Of a stretch of DNA of 64,000 nt, positions 32,574 through 43,159 are shown in pieces. Position 1 is the first letter of the stretch. Every line of letters starts with the position of its first letter. The stretch lies in the NCBI GenBank assembly GCA_002077065.1, contig NAJO01000014.1, forward strand, positions 868,001-932,000, read 5' to 3'. This stretch comes from Cryoendolithus antarcticus. Lineage: Eukaryota > Ascomycota > Dothideomycetes > Cladosporiales > Cladosporiaceae. Both the position numbers and the translations under genes were made by a program. The notes beneath the pieces are model-generated. The model was not told the DNA's origin and ran no database searches. It saw only the letters and a list, made by a program, of their open reading frames with translations.

Positions 32574-34061
32574 ATGAGTATACAAAGAAGCTGTAGCTTA
32601 CTTCGACCATTCCATTCGTCGTTACTACGTTCAATCCCTTGCAAGTCCGTTCGTTCTTTCTTCACATCGTCCACCACCTGCAGTCCCACCTTCCGCTGCG
32701 TTCAAATTTCTGGAAGAGCTTCACCAATTGGCACCCGAGCTATCACGGCCACGCATCACCTTGGAAGACAATCTCGATCATTCGCAAGCATGGCGGGCAA
32801 GTCTCTCGCGGCGCACTCCCGGAAGCACAAAGTCGCTGTGATAGGATCCGGGAACTGGGGCACGACAATCGCCAAAGTCATAGCCGAGAACACCAAAGAG
32901 CATGGCGACATCTTCGAGCCCGAGGTCCACATGTGGGTGTTCGAGGAAGAGTACAGCATCCCCAAGGACAGCAAGCACGCCAGTTCAGAGCTCGCATCAG
33001 GGAAGCAGAAGCTCACACACTTGATCAACTCGCTGCACGAGAATTTCAAATATCTGCCTGGCATCGCACTACCTCACAATGTTGTCGCGACGCCAGACAT
33101 CGCGGAAGCTGCGAAGGGTGCTACGATCTTGATCTTCAACCTCCCTCATCAGTTCATTGCTCGAGCATGCCAGAATTTGCAAGGCAAGATCGTCCCATAC
33201 GCCCGTGGAATAAGCTGCATAAAAGGCGTGGAGGTCAGTGATGAAGGCTGCGAGCTCTTCTCGGACAGCATTGGTCAAAAGCTAGGCATCTACTGTGGTG
33301 CTCTCAGCGGTGCCAACATAGCGAACGAGATTGCCCTGGAGAAGTTCTCCGAGACGACAGTAGCGTACGACCCTCCAGCCATGGACTCGCAAAACCCCAC
33401 GCCCCAAGGCTCGCCCAAGTCGTCCTCCACAGACTTGCCGAAGCTAGTCTTCGAAGACAAGCCAGCGCCTACAAAGCAGAAATCCCACATCCAGCCTCTT
33501 CCTTCCGAGTTCCCACCCCTACATCACAAGAACATGAAGAAGCTCTTCCACCGCCCCTACTTTCACGTCCGCATGGTCTCGGACGTTGCTGGTGTTTCCC
33601 TCGGCGGCGCCTTGAAGAACATTGTAGCCCTCGCAGCAGGCTTCGTAGACGGCCTAGGTTGGGGCGACAACGCCAAAGCTGCCGTCATGCGGGTGGGTAT
33701 CATGGAATCAGTCCGATTCGGCAAGACGTTCTTCGCCGACTCCGTCCGCACGGAGACTTTCACCGAGGAGTCCTGCGGCGTGGCGGACCTGATCACGAGT
33801 TGCAGCGGAGGCAGGAACTTCCGCTGCGCGAAGATGAGCGTACAAGAAGGGAAGCCTATTGCGGAGATTGAGGAGAGGGAGCTGAACGGGCAGAAACTGC
33901 AAGGTACGAGTACGGCGTATGAGGTTCATTCGTTTTTGGTGAAACAGGGGATGGAGAGGGATTTCCCGCTGTTCACGGCGGTGTGGAGTATACTTGAGGA
34001 TAAGAATAGGCCGGAGGATATACCGCATCTGCTTGAGCCGGCGACGGCGGAGAAGGAATGA
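32574..34061 (+). CDS. gpd1: Glycerol-3-phosphate dehydrogenase [NAD+]
   Basis: A single exon of 495 residues. The Rossmann motif [10 protein letters not shown] lies at 89-98, followed by N-L-P-H-Q-F near 189-194, the G-A-L-S-G-A-N-I-A substrate region near 242-250, [10 protein letters not shown] near 348-357 with its catalytic lysine, and C-S-G-G-R-N near 410. The enzyme reduces dihydroxyacetone phosphate to glycerol-3-phosphate, supplying glycerol for osmotic balance and lipid synthesis. Two additions stand out. Residues 1-72 form an Arg/Ser-rich, acid-poor leader that resembles a mitochondrial presequence, with Met73 (32790) as a natural second start. A Pro/Ser/Lys-rich insert occupies about 266-315 between A-N-I-A-N-E and H-R-P-Y-F. 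I know similar inserts in other filamentous fungi. Confidence 0.95.
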   Translation: MSIQRSCSLLRPFHSSLLRSIPCKSVRSFFTSSTTCSPTFRCVQISGRASPIGTRAITATHHLGRQSRSFASMAGKSLAAHSRKHKVAVIGSGNWGTTIAKVIAENTKEHGDIFEPEVHMWVFEEEYSIPKDSKHASSELASGKQKLTHLINSLHENFKYLPGIALPHNVVATPDIAEAAKGATILIFNLPHQFIARACQNLQGKIVPYARGISCIKGVEVSDEGCELFSDSIGQKLGIYCGALSGANIANEIALEKFSETTVAYDPPAMDSQNPTPQGSPKSSSTDLPKLVFEDKPAPTKQKSHIQPLPSEFPPLHHKNMKKLFHRPYFHVRMVSDVAGVSLGGALKNIVALAAGFVDGLGWGDNAKAAVMRVGIMESVRFGKTFFADSVRTETFTEESCGVADLITSCSGGRNFRCAKMSVQEGKPIAEIEERELNGQKLQGTSTAYEVHSFLVKQGMERDFPLFTAVWSILEDKNRPEDIPHLLEPATAEKE

Positions 34062-34271
34062 CTGGGACGGCAAGAGACAGCAGTCTCGGGTCATGCATCG
34101 CATGGAGAGACGAGTGGTGAGATTATTGGTGGTGCAGCTCGCCTGCGGGCATGTTTGTGACGGCGCTCTGAGAGCTACACGAGATGGCGGTGGCCCACTT
34201 GGCGCGATGCTTGATCGCTTGAGCCTATGGACGGGAAGGAAAAAGTCGCTTTAACGACATTATGTACATGA

Positions 34272-35987
34272 TTACTTGAGCTTTAGCTTAGCGAAGATAT
34301 CATGCCTCGCGAAGAACGATCGATTCTTCTTGCCGAGCACATCTGCAATGCGTGTCAGTGTAAGCCCTACATCTCTTGTCGGGGAAGGGAAGTACTCACA
34401 CATGGGTATTGCCAGCAAACAAATCACCACCTGCACCGACGAGATCGCCATGAACACCGGCTTCACGCCATTCTTGACAAGCCATCCATACCCACTATAC
34501 GTCAAACCGAATGAGAAGATGTTCTTGAACACGAGCAAGCAGGTGAACGCCTCGATCGCGATCTCCCGATGCGCGTCGACGATGTAGAGCGCCGAAGCGA
34601 CAGCACCAAGAACCATACCCATGACCTCGAGCGCGAAGAAGAAGTCGGGCCAGAACCAGCCGTAGACTGGCGTATTGCTTGATGTGATTCCAAAGCCGTA
34701 CAGACCCGCGCAGCCGAAGATGAGCTGGGGGATGACTAGTACCAGACGGAACTCGGGTTCGTATATACCCTTGTTGAGGCGCGTCATCCACTTCGCCGAG
34801 CTGTCTGAAAGTACACCAGCCAGGAGGAAGCCTAGCAATGCGCCGACGAAGGCGCCAGTGTACATGTAGCCTGTCTTGACTTCGTCGAAGAAGAGCGGAG
34901 GTCCCAGCATGATGGCTGCGAGGACTATACCGATCAGGACGGTCCAGCCGATCATCATGCCCTGGATCAGCATCATCATTAAGATGCCTGGGTGGAAGAA
35001 CAGAGGAAAGGGCCGGAGGAGGAGCTTGCCGAAGGACTCGTCCGTCTTGCGTCCGTTGAAGGGCATCAGACCTTCGCGCGTGATGAGCGGCTGCTTGGGC
35101 ATCGTGTGAGCTGCATCGTCGGTATGAGACTCAACGGCGTCGTTAGGAGATTTTAACTTGAGCTCGTGACCGCTCTCGTACGAGTCGCGCTTGTCGGTGA
35201 TGTAGGTATCGGTGTTGAGGCTGTCATCTCGACGGTAGGCAGTTTCGGGCACAAGCAGCACTACAAGCGGGAAGAGCAGCGCGCCGAAGATCGCGATGAA
35301 GTAGAAGGACCACTGCCAGCCGATGCTCGCCGTGAGCTTGCCGACAATGACTGGTGTGAAGAATGCGCCACCGAACAAGCTCAAGTTCGTCAGTGCCATT
35401 CGCTTGCCTCTCTCGTGCACGAAGTATAGGTCTCCCACGCTCGCGTTGACTAGTGCCTCGAACGGAGCGAGACCGACGCCCTGGAAGAAACGTGCTGCCA
35501 TTAAGCTGTTGAAGTTGTGATTTGACGCGCCGCCCCATATTGAAGAGATGATGATGATCAAGGTCCCGAGGAGGTAGAGATGTCGCTTTCCCCAGACACG
35601 CGCACTGGGCACGAAGATGAATCCAGCAATGCCCACGCCGAGCACATGGTAGCCAGTGAGAAGCGCGATCTCGTTGAAGGGCCTTCGGAAGTAGAGTGTG
35701 AGAGTCAATGTGTTGGCCGCAAGTAATGGTGAGAGCGTGCTAGCGATGACCGACCATAGACAGAGGATGGCAGTGATCAGATCGCGTCGCCAGAGCGGGA
35801 GGTTCAGCGGATCCTTAGGATCGTTTGAAGGTTGTGGCACCAGTATCACTCCCTCTTTGCTTGTCTTCAGCCTCGCTTGCCCCGACTGTGCTCTGACCCC
35901 TGCTGCGAGCTCGTCCAAGTCCTCCAGGGTCGCTGTGCCAGGCACATGCTCGAGGGTGCTGTGATCTTCAAGGACGCCGAGCCCCAT
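34272..35987 (-). CDS. MFS transporter
   Basis: Exons 34400-35987 and 34272-34342 flank a 57 bp intron (34343-34399, GTGAGT...TTGCAG, CTGAC branch), giving about 552 residues. The intron length is divisible by three and has no stop, so read-through is possible, but splicing gives the usual end P-M-Y-V-L-G-K-K-N-R-S-F-F-A-R-H-D. The start M-G-L-G-V-L-E-D-H and the motif S-N-D-P-K-D-P-L-N-L-P-L-W-R-R-D-L are family-typical; the frame is open a further 156 codons upstream but without similar content. Twelve hydrophobic segments surround a large charged loop (about 260-330). It is probably a plasma-membrane exporter of unknown substrate, in the HOL1/DHA1-like group. Confidence 0.87.
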   Translation of the reverse strand: MGLGVLEDHSTLEHVPGTATLEDLDELAAGVRAQSGQARLKTSKEGVILVPQPSNDPKDPLNLPLWRRDLITAILCLWSVIASTLSPLLAANTLTLTLYFRRPFNEIALLTGYHVLGVGIAGFIFVPSARVWGKRHLYLLGTLIIIISSIWGGASNHNFNSLMAARFFQGVGLAPFEALVNASVGDLYFVHERGKRMALTNLSLFGGAFFTPVIVGKLTASIGWQWSFYFIAIFGALLFPLVVLLVPETAYRRDDSLNTDTYITDKRDSYESGHELKLKSPNDAVESHTDDAAHTMPKQPLITREGLMPFNGRKTDESFGKLLLRPFPLFFHPGILMMMLIQGMMIGWTVLIGIVLAAIMLGPPLFFDEVKTGYMYTGAFVGALLGFLLAGVLSDSSAKWMTRLNKGIYEPEFRLVLVIPQLIFGCAGLYGFGITSSNTPVYGWFWPDFFFALEVMGMVLGAVASALYIVDAHREIAIEAFTCLLVFKNIFSFGLTYSGYGWLVKNGVKPVFMAISSVQVVICLLAIPMCEYFPSPTRDVGLTLTRIADVLGKKNRSFFARHDIFAKLKLK

Positions 35988-36796
35988 GGCGACGATAATG
36001 CGCTCGTGAGCGACTTGTCGAGGAACGAGTGCAGATGGAAGACGAACATCGCGAAGAGCGGACGGACGAATGGGGTGACTTTGAGTTGATCGACACGCAA
36101 GCCACCATCGATTGGCTTTGGGGCCACAACCCGGGACGGCGGGATCTTGCAGCTGCCGAGCCTTATTCGGTAGTCTCCATTTGGCCAGACTCCATCTCCT
36201 CTGCGTTACACCAACGAACGGTATCCCTCCAAGCTTTGGGCCTCTTGATTGAAAGGCTTCTTTCTTGCTCGCCAATCGCCAGCTATGCGCATACCGCAGG
36301 AAATCTCCATCATACCGGAATTTCTGGTACGAGCGATACGCAACACTCAGCCCACGGCCTGATACGCAAGTCTCACAATCTCTTTGTTCGTCTTGCACGG
36401 TTCTCGTGATGAAATACCAGTATAAACCCAGAATGGAGAGCCTTTCATGGGTCAAATGATCTGGTTCTGCTGGAGTTCGTGTCCACGCAGAGCCTTACCG
36501 ACTCTCATCGCCAGCGGTTCCTTCCACGCAGTCGATTTCACGGCTCGTGTCGTAGTCTGGCTCAATGTGCAAATGAACGGCAATGTGACCTGTCGTCGTT
36601 GCAGCGTAGGCAGCTATCCGGACTCACGCCTGTCCGTTTGTCAGAACCCTAGGAGGGCCTTTTCTGTTGTGTCGTGCCGTTTGCTGCGCGCCCCTTGCGA
36701 AAGAACGAAGATCAGTATATGAACTCTCACTTCCTACATTTTTCGTTCAGGACCAGCCTCATCTCCATCAGCCACCTCCACTTCCAACGATCCGAC
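35988..36796. promoter_or_regulatory. Divergent intergenic region
   Basis: About 0.8 kb between the MFS gene (minus) and the Pol beta-barrel gene (plus). The minus-strand frame stays open to 36455 but lacks domain content. A TATAAA sits at 36421-36426 on the plus strand. An upstream in-frame ATG at 36719 could extend the downstream protein by 26 residues. Confidence 0.45.
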
Positions 36797-37480
36797 ATGG
36801 CTCCCACAGGTGACGCTGTCAAGGACTGGGTCTGGTCCAATGCCTCCAACGTCCACGTCGCCAACAATCGCGAATGGTTCACCATCTACACGCCTTTCCC
36901 CACCAACATCGGCTCAATCATGACCTCGGACACCAGCAAAGCAGAAGGCGTCGGTACTGTGGAGTTGGACATGCATCTCGAGCCAGACACCGGCACTGGC
37001 GAGACAAAGACGCACAAGCTCATCCTCCACAACGTCCTCTACGCACCTCATTACATCTGCAACATCTTTGCCAGCCAGGCTGTGCCGAACCTCAGCGGCA
37101 CCTGGGGCGGGACTGGCAGTCAGCTTATAGACGGCTCTACTGGTCAGTGCATCGGCCTTCTCGATCTCGTCACCCTCTACAAGCTCTGGCTGGTGGGCCA
37201 GCAGGCAGGTCAGAGCAGCTTGGACCCCACTGGACACTATGTCATCAACGCATACTGGCCCGAAGTCGATCGCCGCGCTTGGGAGCTTCACAACATCGCT
37301 GGTGATACCGAACCTTACACGAAGAAGGAGACGGCTTGGTTGAAGAAGCACTGGGAGAATGAGTGGCACTTTGTCGTGCCTCATGGAGGTAAGATGCACG
37401 ACGAAGAGGACCGGCGCAAGGCGCGCACGCAGGTGCGGACGACGATCATTAATGAGAGGGTGGCTCGCATGTATCGTTGA
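36797..37480 (+). CDS. Stand-alone retrotransposon-Pol beta-barrel-like protein (domesticated)
   Basis: A single exon of 227 residues from the ATG at 36797. Residues 10-95 match the beta-barrel/aspartic-protease-like region at the junction of Gag and Pol in Ty1/copia elements: D-W-V-W-S-N-A-S-N-V-H-V-A-N-N-R-E-W-F, then V-G-T-V-E-L and H-N-V-L-Y-A-P-H-Y-I-C-N-I. In an active element the first segment carries D-S/T-G; here it is S-N-A-S, so protease activity is not expected. After it comes a helical, Trp-rich segment with no reverse transcriptase, integrase or terminal repeats nearby. The frame is clean and the codon use resembles neighbouring genes. I infer a host gene derived from a retroelement domain; similar free-standing proteins occur in Dothideomycetes. 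Confidence 0.7.
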   Translation: MAPTGDAVKDWVWSNASNVHVANNREWFTIYTPFPTNIGSIMTSDTSKAEGVGTVELDMHLEPDTGTGETKTHKLILHNVLYAPHYICNIFASQAVPNLSGTWGGTGSQLIDGSTGQCIGLLDLVTLYKLWLVGQQAGQSSLDPTGHYVINAYWPEVDRRAWELHNIAGDTEPYTKKETAWLKKHWENEWHFVVPHGGKMHDEEDRRKARTQVRTTIINERVARMYR

Positions 37481-37738
37481 GCTGCATGAGGTAGTCGGCG
37501 GCGTTGAGGACGTGGGGGTGCAAGCTCGCACATGGTGATGGGGCGACCACGAGGAGGTGAGTGAGGATCACGGAGGCAGACCGGAGCCTGGACGTATTGC
37601 AAATGCCGACGGGCTTGAGTCGGTAGAGAGAGTGGGACAGTCATTCGCATATGGTAGACAGTGAACATGCTTGAAATCTAAACGTGTATCCTATATCGCC
37701 GCATCAGTCCCCTGACCTGGTAAGATCGTAAGCGCCCA

Positions 37739-40700
37739 TCACTGCAACTTCTTCCTCCCATTCATCTGCACCTCGTTCTTCTTCGTCGTCTCCATGAAGT
37801 ACGTCCGCTCCATCCACTTCAACACCTCATCAATGACAATGATCGGCGCACTCCACACAAGCACAACCTTCCACTCCTCCCACCCGAGTGGCACGATCCC
37901 AAACACGCCTTGCAATATAGGCGTGTATAGTAGCGCAAAGTGCAGCACCATGCTGAGCGTGATGGCATAGACGAGAACCATGTTCCGCCACAAAGGCAGG
38001 GTGACGAGAGACTCGGAGGATGAAAGGGCGTTCATGGCGTTGAGCATCTCGATCACGACAAGGATTGAGAGGGAGATTGTCGAGGCTGTGCGGGCGGTGG
38101 AGTCGGTGAAGATCGGGCAGCCAATTTGGGGAAAGAGGGAGGCGCAGCTGTGGAAGTGGGTCTGTGTGAAATGTCAGCGATATTTGGAGAGAAGCAGAGG
38201 GCACACTGAGAGCTTACGAGCTGGTAGAAGGTGATCTGGGGTCCGGACGCAAAGTACATGAAGTACCACGCATAGCCACCCACTGTCGCAAGACCAACAT
38301 ATGTTCCGATGACCATGTAACGGAAGAAGAGCCAGCCGCTGATGAGAGGCTCGTCGCGCTTTCTAGGCGGGCGGTTCATCACGTCGTGGTCTTTGGGGTT
38401 GAAGCTAAGCGCTGTTGCCGGGAGACCGTCGGTCACCAGATTCACCCACAACAGTTGTACCGGGATCAATGCCTCGGGCATACCAAGCGCAGCTGTAAGG
38501 AAGATGGACACCACCTCGCCGATGTTCGATGAGATGAGGTATCGGATGAACTGCTGGGTGTTGTTGTAGATGCTGCGGCCCTCCTCCACAGCCGACTCGA
38601 TCGTGGCGAAGTTGTTGTCCGCGAGCACCATGTCGGCTGCCATCTTCGCAACATCTGTACCGCTACCCATGGCAACACCAATGTCGCTCTTCTTCAATGC
38701 TGGTGCGTCGTTGACACCATCACCAGTCATTGCGACGACCTCGCCCATGGATTGGAGGAGGTCGACCAGCTTACTCTTGTGTGTCGGCTCGGTGCGGCAG
38801 AATAGCGACGCCTGTCGAGCAGCTTCGAGCTGTTGCTCCTCTGACATCGCATCAAATTGTCGTCCAGTGTAGCTCTTGCCCTTCAGGTTCTCGTCCTGGC
38901 CAAATACACCGATCTGTCGACATATCGTCTCTGCGGTTGGCTGACTATCTCCAGTGATGACAATAACTCGAATGCCTGCTGAGCGGCATTTTCTTATGCT
39001 ATCGGCGACCTCCGGTCGCGGCGGGTCGAGCATGCCAACAAGACCGAGCAGAGTCATGTTCTGCTCCAGATCTTGGTATTCCGACGTGGTCTTCGCGCTG
39101 TTGGCCTTAGTAGATGAGACCTTGTCCACACTAGCCAAAGCCATCACGCGGAGACCTTTAGTACCGTACTCAACTACCTCAGCGTCAAGCAGCGACCTCA
39201 GCTTGTCTGTGAGGTTCACTTTCTTGCCGCTGGAGCCTGCTGAGCAATGCGTGCAGCGATCCAGGATCGTCTCTGGTGCTCCCTTCACGAGAAGCCGATT
39301 TCCTTCAACGAGCACAGACATGCTCTTGCGATCTCGCGAAAACTCAAAGGTCCTCAGCTTAGGTGCTCGCTGTGCATACTCGTTGGTTGCGAACGAACGC
39401 AGCTTCTCAGGTGAGAGACTTGATCGTGTAGCATTGTATACGCTGTTAGGTGTCCCGATCTTCTCCACCAGTGTGCGTAGAGCGCCCTCGGTTGGCTCGC
39501 CTACCATGACATACGACTTCGTCTTCTCATCGTACGAGAGCTCCGAGTCGTTGCACACTGAAGCGGCCTCAGCGATCCGAGCAACAGTGGCTGACGCTGC
39601 AGCTGGGTGCTCGACCGTCTTCTCGCCGCGGCGAATGAGACCTGTGGGAGCAAAGCTGGTGCCTTCAACGTCTAGATCTTCGAGTCCAGTCCCAGCATCG
39701 TTGATGTACACGACCTTGTTCACGCTCATCTGATTCGTGGTCAAGGTCCCTGTCTTGTCAGAACAGATGACGCTGCAGCTGCCGAGGGTCTCCACAGACG
39801 GCAGACTGCGCACGATTGCGTTCTTCTTAGCCATTGTTCGAGTACCGAGTGCAAGACAAGTAGTGATGACAACTGCCAGACCTTCGGGAATCGCGGCCAC
39901 ACCAAGTGAGACAGCGATCTTGAGGTAGTAGATCGCACCTTTCGTCCAGCTACTGCCATGCGAAGGATCATTGAAATGTTGGATGTTGATCAGCCAGACG
40001 AGAATACAGATTCCCGAGATGACCTTGGCTAGGGTTTCGCCAAATTCGTTCAGCTTCTCCTTCAACGGCGTAGGCTGCGAGATCTGCGAAGTGATGCTCT
40101 CATGGATGTCGCCAATCGCCGTGTTCGTGCCCGTCAACACTACAACCGCGTGCGCGTGTCCAGTGACGATTGTCGTTCCTGAGAAAAGCATGTTGATCTG
40201 ATCCTGCTTGACAGCCTGCTCGTCCTTAATCGCATGAACCTCCTTTGCCACACTCTCACTTTCGCCCGTCAAGATCGACTGATCCACTCTGAAGCTGTTG
40301 CTGTTGATGCTCAACATACGACAATCTGCTGGCACTCTGTTGCCGACGGCCACATCTACGATATCGCCCGGCACCAACTCGTCCGCCTTGACGTGCTGTA
40401 TCGTGCCATTGCGAATCACCTTCGCTGTGTTCGCGCTGTACTCCTGCAGTGCTGCGATCGCCTTCTCCGCCGACGACTCCTGGCTCACGCCAACAACCGC
40501 GTTGAGAATGAGAATCGTGAGGATCACAGCCGGGTCGACGAATGCGGTCCATCCTTCCTCCTCCTCGAAGAGCGCGAGTACGAAGGAGATCGCAGCGCTG
40601 CCTAGTAGGATGAGGACGAGCTGATCCTTGAATTGTTCCAGGATCAATTCCCACAGTGGTGTTGGTGGGTCCTCGGGTATGCTGTTTGGCCCATGCTTTT

Positions 40701-40800
40701 GTCGCGAAGCCTCGACGGCGCGATCACTTAGACCAGAATTTTCGGTAACATTGAACTGGGCGAGGACATCTCGCGCCTCGCGCACATATGCGTTGTCCAT
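37739..40800 (-). CDS. SERCA-type calcium-transporting P-type ATPase
   Basis: Exons 38218-40800 and 37739-38161 flank a 56 bp intron (38162-38217, GTAAGC...CACAG), giving 1001 residues, the standard SERCA length. All P-type landmarks are present: T-G-E-S at 178-181, P-E-G-L at 305-308 in M4, the phosphorylation site D348-K-T-G-T-L-T, K-G-A-P-E at 506-510 and T-G-D-G-V-N-D-A-P at 692-700. The N-A-V-V-G-V-S-Q-E segment and M5-M6 loop are of subtype IIA. It pumps Ca2+ from cytosol into ER or Golgi lumen. The last residues are K-K-L-Q, a canonical di-lysine ER-retrieval signal. Skipping the intron would lose the last four membrane helices. Confidence 0.94.
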
Positions 40801-41237
40801 CTCGATCTCGGCTCACGCTGGGCAGGGACAAGGATGCCGAAGTGTATGCAAGGTTGAAGATGCTCGTGGAAGCGCTCTCGTTTGTCGGAAGCCCGTATAG
40901 TCGTGGTTGCATGCGCCTTCGCTAGTTGTTCAATTTGGCTGGGTCATATCATCGTGCTAGAGGTATCGGACTACCTTTGAAAAAAGTTTCCCATCTGTCC
41001 ACTTGTTCATACTGGAGATCGGCTCTGTACCTGCATCGGCATGACGGCATAGAGATGTACCGAGATAAGAGCAGGTGCAGCCGAAGAGCCTCATCGGAGA
41101 AATTCGAGCACGTGTTGGCCAGTGCTTTCACCACATGCGTCCTGGTGGTAGGCACTTCACACAGTGTCTATGGGGAGTTCACGGCTCTTAGGGCGCTTAC
41201 TGTAGTTGTTGAACATCATGCGTACAGCAAGTCTCGT
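40801..41237. other. Intergenic stretch
   Basis: It lies between two minus-strand genes and should contain the calcium-pump promoter and the Sad1 3' UTR. Nothing else is supported. Confidence 0.45.
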
Positions 41238-42932
41238 CTATGTTACAGCACCCTTTCCTTTACCCTTCGTAGCTTTCCTCCGCTCCCAAATCATAACATA
41301 TGCCTCCTTCGTGCTCAGCAGATCTGCGTTCACCTTCTCAACGAACAGATCTTGCATTTCCCACCACTGCTCTGCCTTCCCTCCCTCAGCGCCACCACTC
41401 TCCCTCACATGCGCTCTCCACACTTTCCTCTCCGCCTCGCCTTCCACACTATCATCTCGTACTTTCACGCCCTCGTGCGTGATGTTGGCGACCAGATCAT
41501 AGACGACAGGCTCGTTCAGTGGATGCACTGACGGGTTTGGCTCGATATAAGGCGACAAGTCGAGTGATCGTGGGTTGAACGTGACGATCGTGGGGTTGCG
41601 CTGAGACTGCAGGAATTTGTTCGATGCGAAGCGCTTGACATGCATGATCAGAAATGGCGGAAGTGGATGTAGCAGCCGATATCGTAGTCGAGTGTTGAGT
41701 CGCTCCTGCGCTTGTACCCCGGAGTACTTCTGCAGGAGCGTCGTCAAAGGGACTTGAGGGATGATGTTCTTCTTGCTGTTATCTTGGAACAGCGGCGCCG
41801 GTGGCAAGTCAAGGGAGAGGACCATAAAGGGCGATTCTTGAGTCTTGATCTCGGCGTCCTCGAACCGAAGACGATCGTGAGCATCTGCGCGGGCTGTGAT
41901 GGACTGCGATTCGACTCTGAGGTGACCCTGGAAGATCCGTTGGATGATCGACGAACCTGGCTTGGTCTTACTGCCACCAAGACTAAGGTGAAGATTGTTG
42001 AGAAACCAGCTCAGAAACTCTACCGGATCCGCCTGCTCTGACAGCGAGAACTTCTTCCCAGATCGCAGACTGATCTCCTGTATGAGCTCGTGTGGCGACA
42101 CATGGGACTTGAACGCTCGGGAGTTCCAGAGCTTGCGTACGAGTGTGCTAAACCGCTGCACCAGCTGAGGTCTTGTCGAGAGGTCCTCTAGCATGCAGAA
42201 ATTCCGCAAAGGTGCGACGTGGGCCAGGGACTGGATCACAACATTGAGATAGTCGTTCGCTTTGATGTTGTTCAGACCAACGTACCCTGGGATGTACTTC
42301 CGCCCTGCCAGATCCCACGCTGGCTGCTTCTGCCGATCTAATGCTTTCACCTCATCTGCCGTGAACTTTGGATCTACTACTACCTTGATATCCTCCAAGC
42401 CGGTGCTCTTCACCTCGTAGCCCTCTGGCAGGACGTAGACCTTCTTCGTGCCCATGTTGATATAGACATGGTGGCCGACCTCCAATGCATGGAAGTAGGC
42501 TGATGTCTTCGGTCCTCTACCAGAGAAGTACTTGCCGCAGACGAGGCAGGCATAGACGTTGATGTTGCTTAGTGTGACAGAGCACAGCTTTTCGAAGTCG
42601 AAATCCAGTCGTGCGCGATCGATTGTGTCAAGGTAGAGGTCGCTGTAGCCCTCTGCAGGTGCTACTTGTCGCGACGGAGGCGCGTCCTCATCCCCGTCCT
42701 CCTCGGCTTCATCTTCGTCGTCACCCTCGCTGTCCTGCCCCGCTACAGTGGCTGCTCTGACGTGCGATCCGTTGGCGCCGTTCGCGACAACTTCTGGAGG
42801 GGGTGGAGGGGGTGGTGGGAGATCCTCATCTGCAACATCCTCTACCCGCGCACGTTTAGGTAGCGGCGACGATACTGCGACGGCCTCCTCCAAGGGCTCC
42901 TCCGCTGCTCTCTTGGTCGGTCGCTTAGCCAT
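41238..42932 (-). CDS. U4/U6.U5 tri-snRNP-associated protein Sad1/USP39
   Basis: A single exon of 564 residues starting M-A-K-R-P-T-K; the frame stays open 52 codons upstream but this is the natural start. An acidic, Pro-rich N-terminus (1-95) is followed by a UBP zinc finger (about 115-165, C129-L-V-C132-G-K-Y-F ... H-A-L-E-V-G-H-H). The ubiquitin-hydrolase fold begins near 215 with G-Y-V-G-L-N-N-I-K-A-N-D-Y-L-N. The position of the catalytic cysteine is Asp227, so it cannot act as a deubiquitinase, as is known for Sad1 and USP39. The family keeps the U4/U6.U5 tri-snRNP intact and is needed for splicing. It shares a 227 bp divergent promoter with CCT2. Confidence 0.94.
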   Translation of the reverse strand: MAKRPTKRAAEEPLEEAVAVSSPLPKRARVEDVADEDLPPPPPPPPEVVANGANGSHVRAATVAGQDSEGDDEDEAEEDGDEDAPPSRQVAPAEGYSDLYLDTIDRARLDFDFEKLCSVTLSNINVYACLVCGKYFSGRGPKTSAYFHALEVGHHVYINMGTKKVYVLPEGYEVKSTGLEDIKVVVDPKFTADEVKALDRQKQPAWDLAGRKYIPGYVGLNNIKANDYLNVVIQSLAHVAPLRNFCMLEDLSTRPQLVQRFSTLVRKLWNSRAFKSHVSPHELIQEISLRSGKKFSLSEQADPVEFLSWFLNNLHLSLGGSKTKPGSSIIQRIFQGHLRVESQSITARADAHDRLRFEDAEIKTQESPFMVLSLDLPPAPLFQDNSKKNIIPQVPLTTLLQKYSGVQAQERLNTRLRYRLLHPLPPFLIMHVKRFASNKFLQSQRNPTIVTFNPRSLDLSPYIEPNPSVHPLNEPVVYDLVANITHEGVKVRDDSVEGEAERKVWRAHVRESGGAEGGKAEQWWEMQDLFVEKVNADLLSTKEAYVMIWERRKATKGKGKGAVT

Positions 42933-43159
42933 TCCGAAGTTATGATACACGTCAAAGTAATGCTCGTCCGCAATGTGACGGAAGTGACGCCGCGTTTTTG
43001 AAGCTCCCCACGTCGCGCAGACACGCGACAAAAAGTTCCAAGCCACGAGGCAGATCGAATGAAACACATACAACACCAACAATATCAAGTCCTACACCGC
43101 CACAAGCCCCTCCGTTCCTCTTGAATCTATCATACTAGCGACTGAACACCAGCGCAATC
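42933..43159. promoter_or_regulatory. Bidirectional promoter (Sad1 / CCT2)
   Basis: Only 227 bases separate the two diverging start codons, so both promoters and 5' leaders share this stretch. Both products are housekeeping proteins. Confidence 0.55.

Noticed and set aside
35988..36455. 156-codon N-terminal extension of the second MFS transporter
   Set aside because: Contents are unlike the family and the typical M-G-L-G-V-L-E start lies at 35987; probably 5' leader sequence.
38954..39733. 259-codon plus-strand frame
   Set aside because: Antisense to the conserved P-type ATPase catalytic region.
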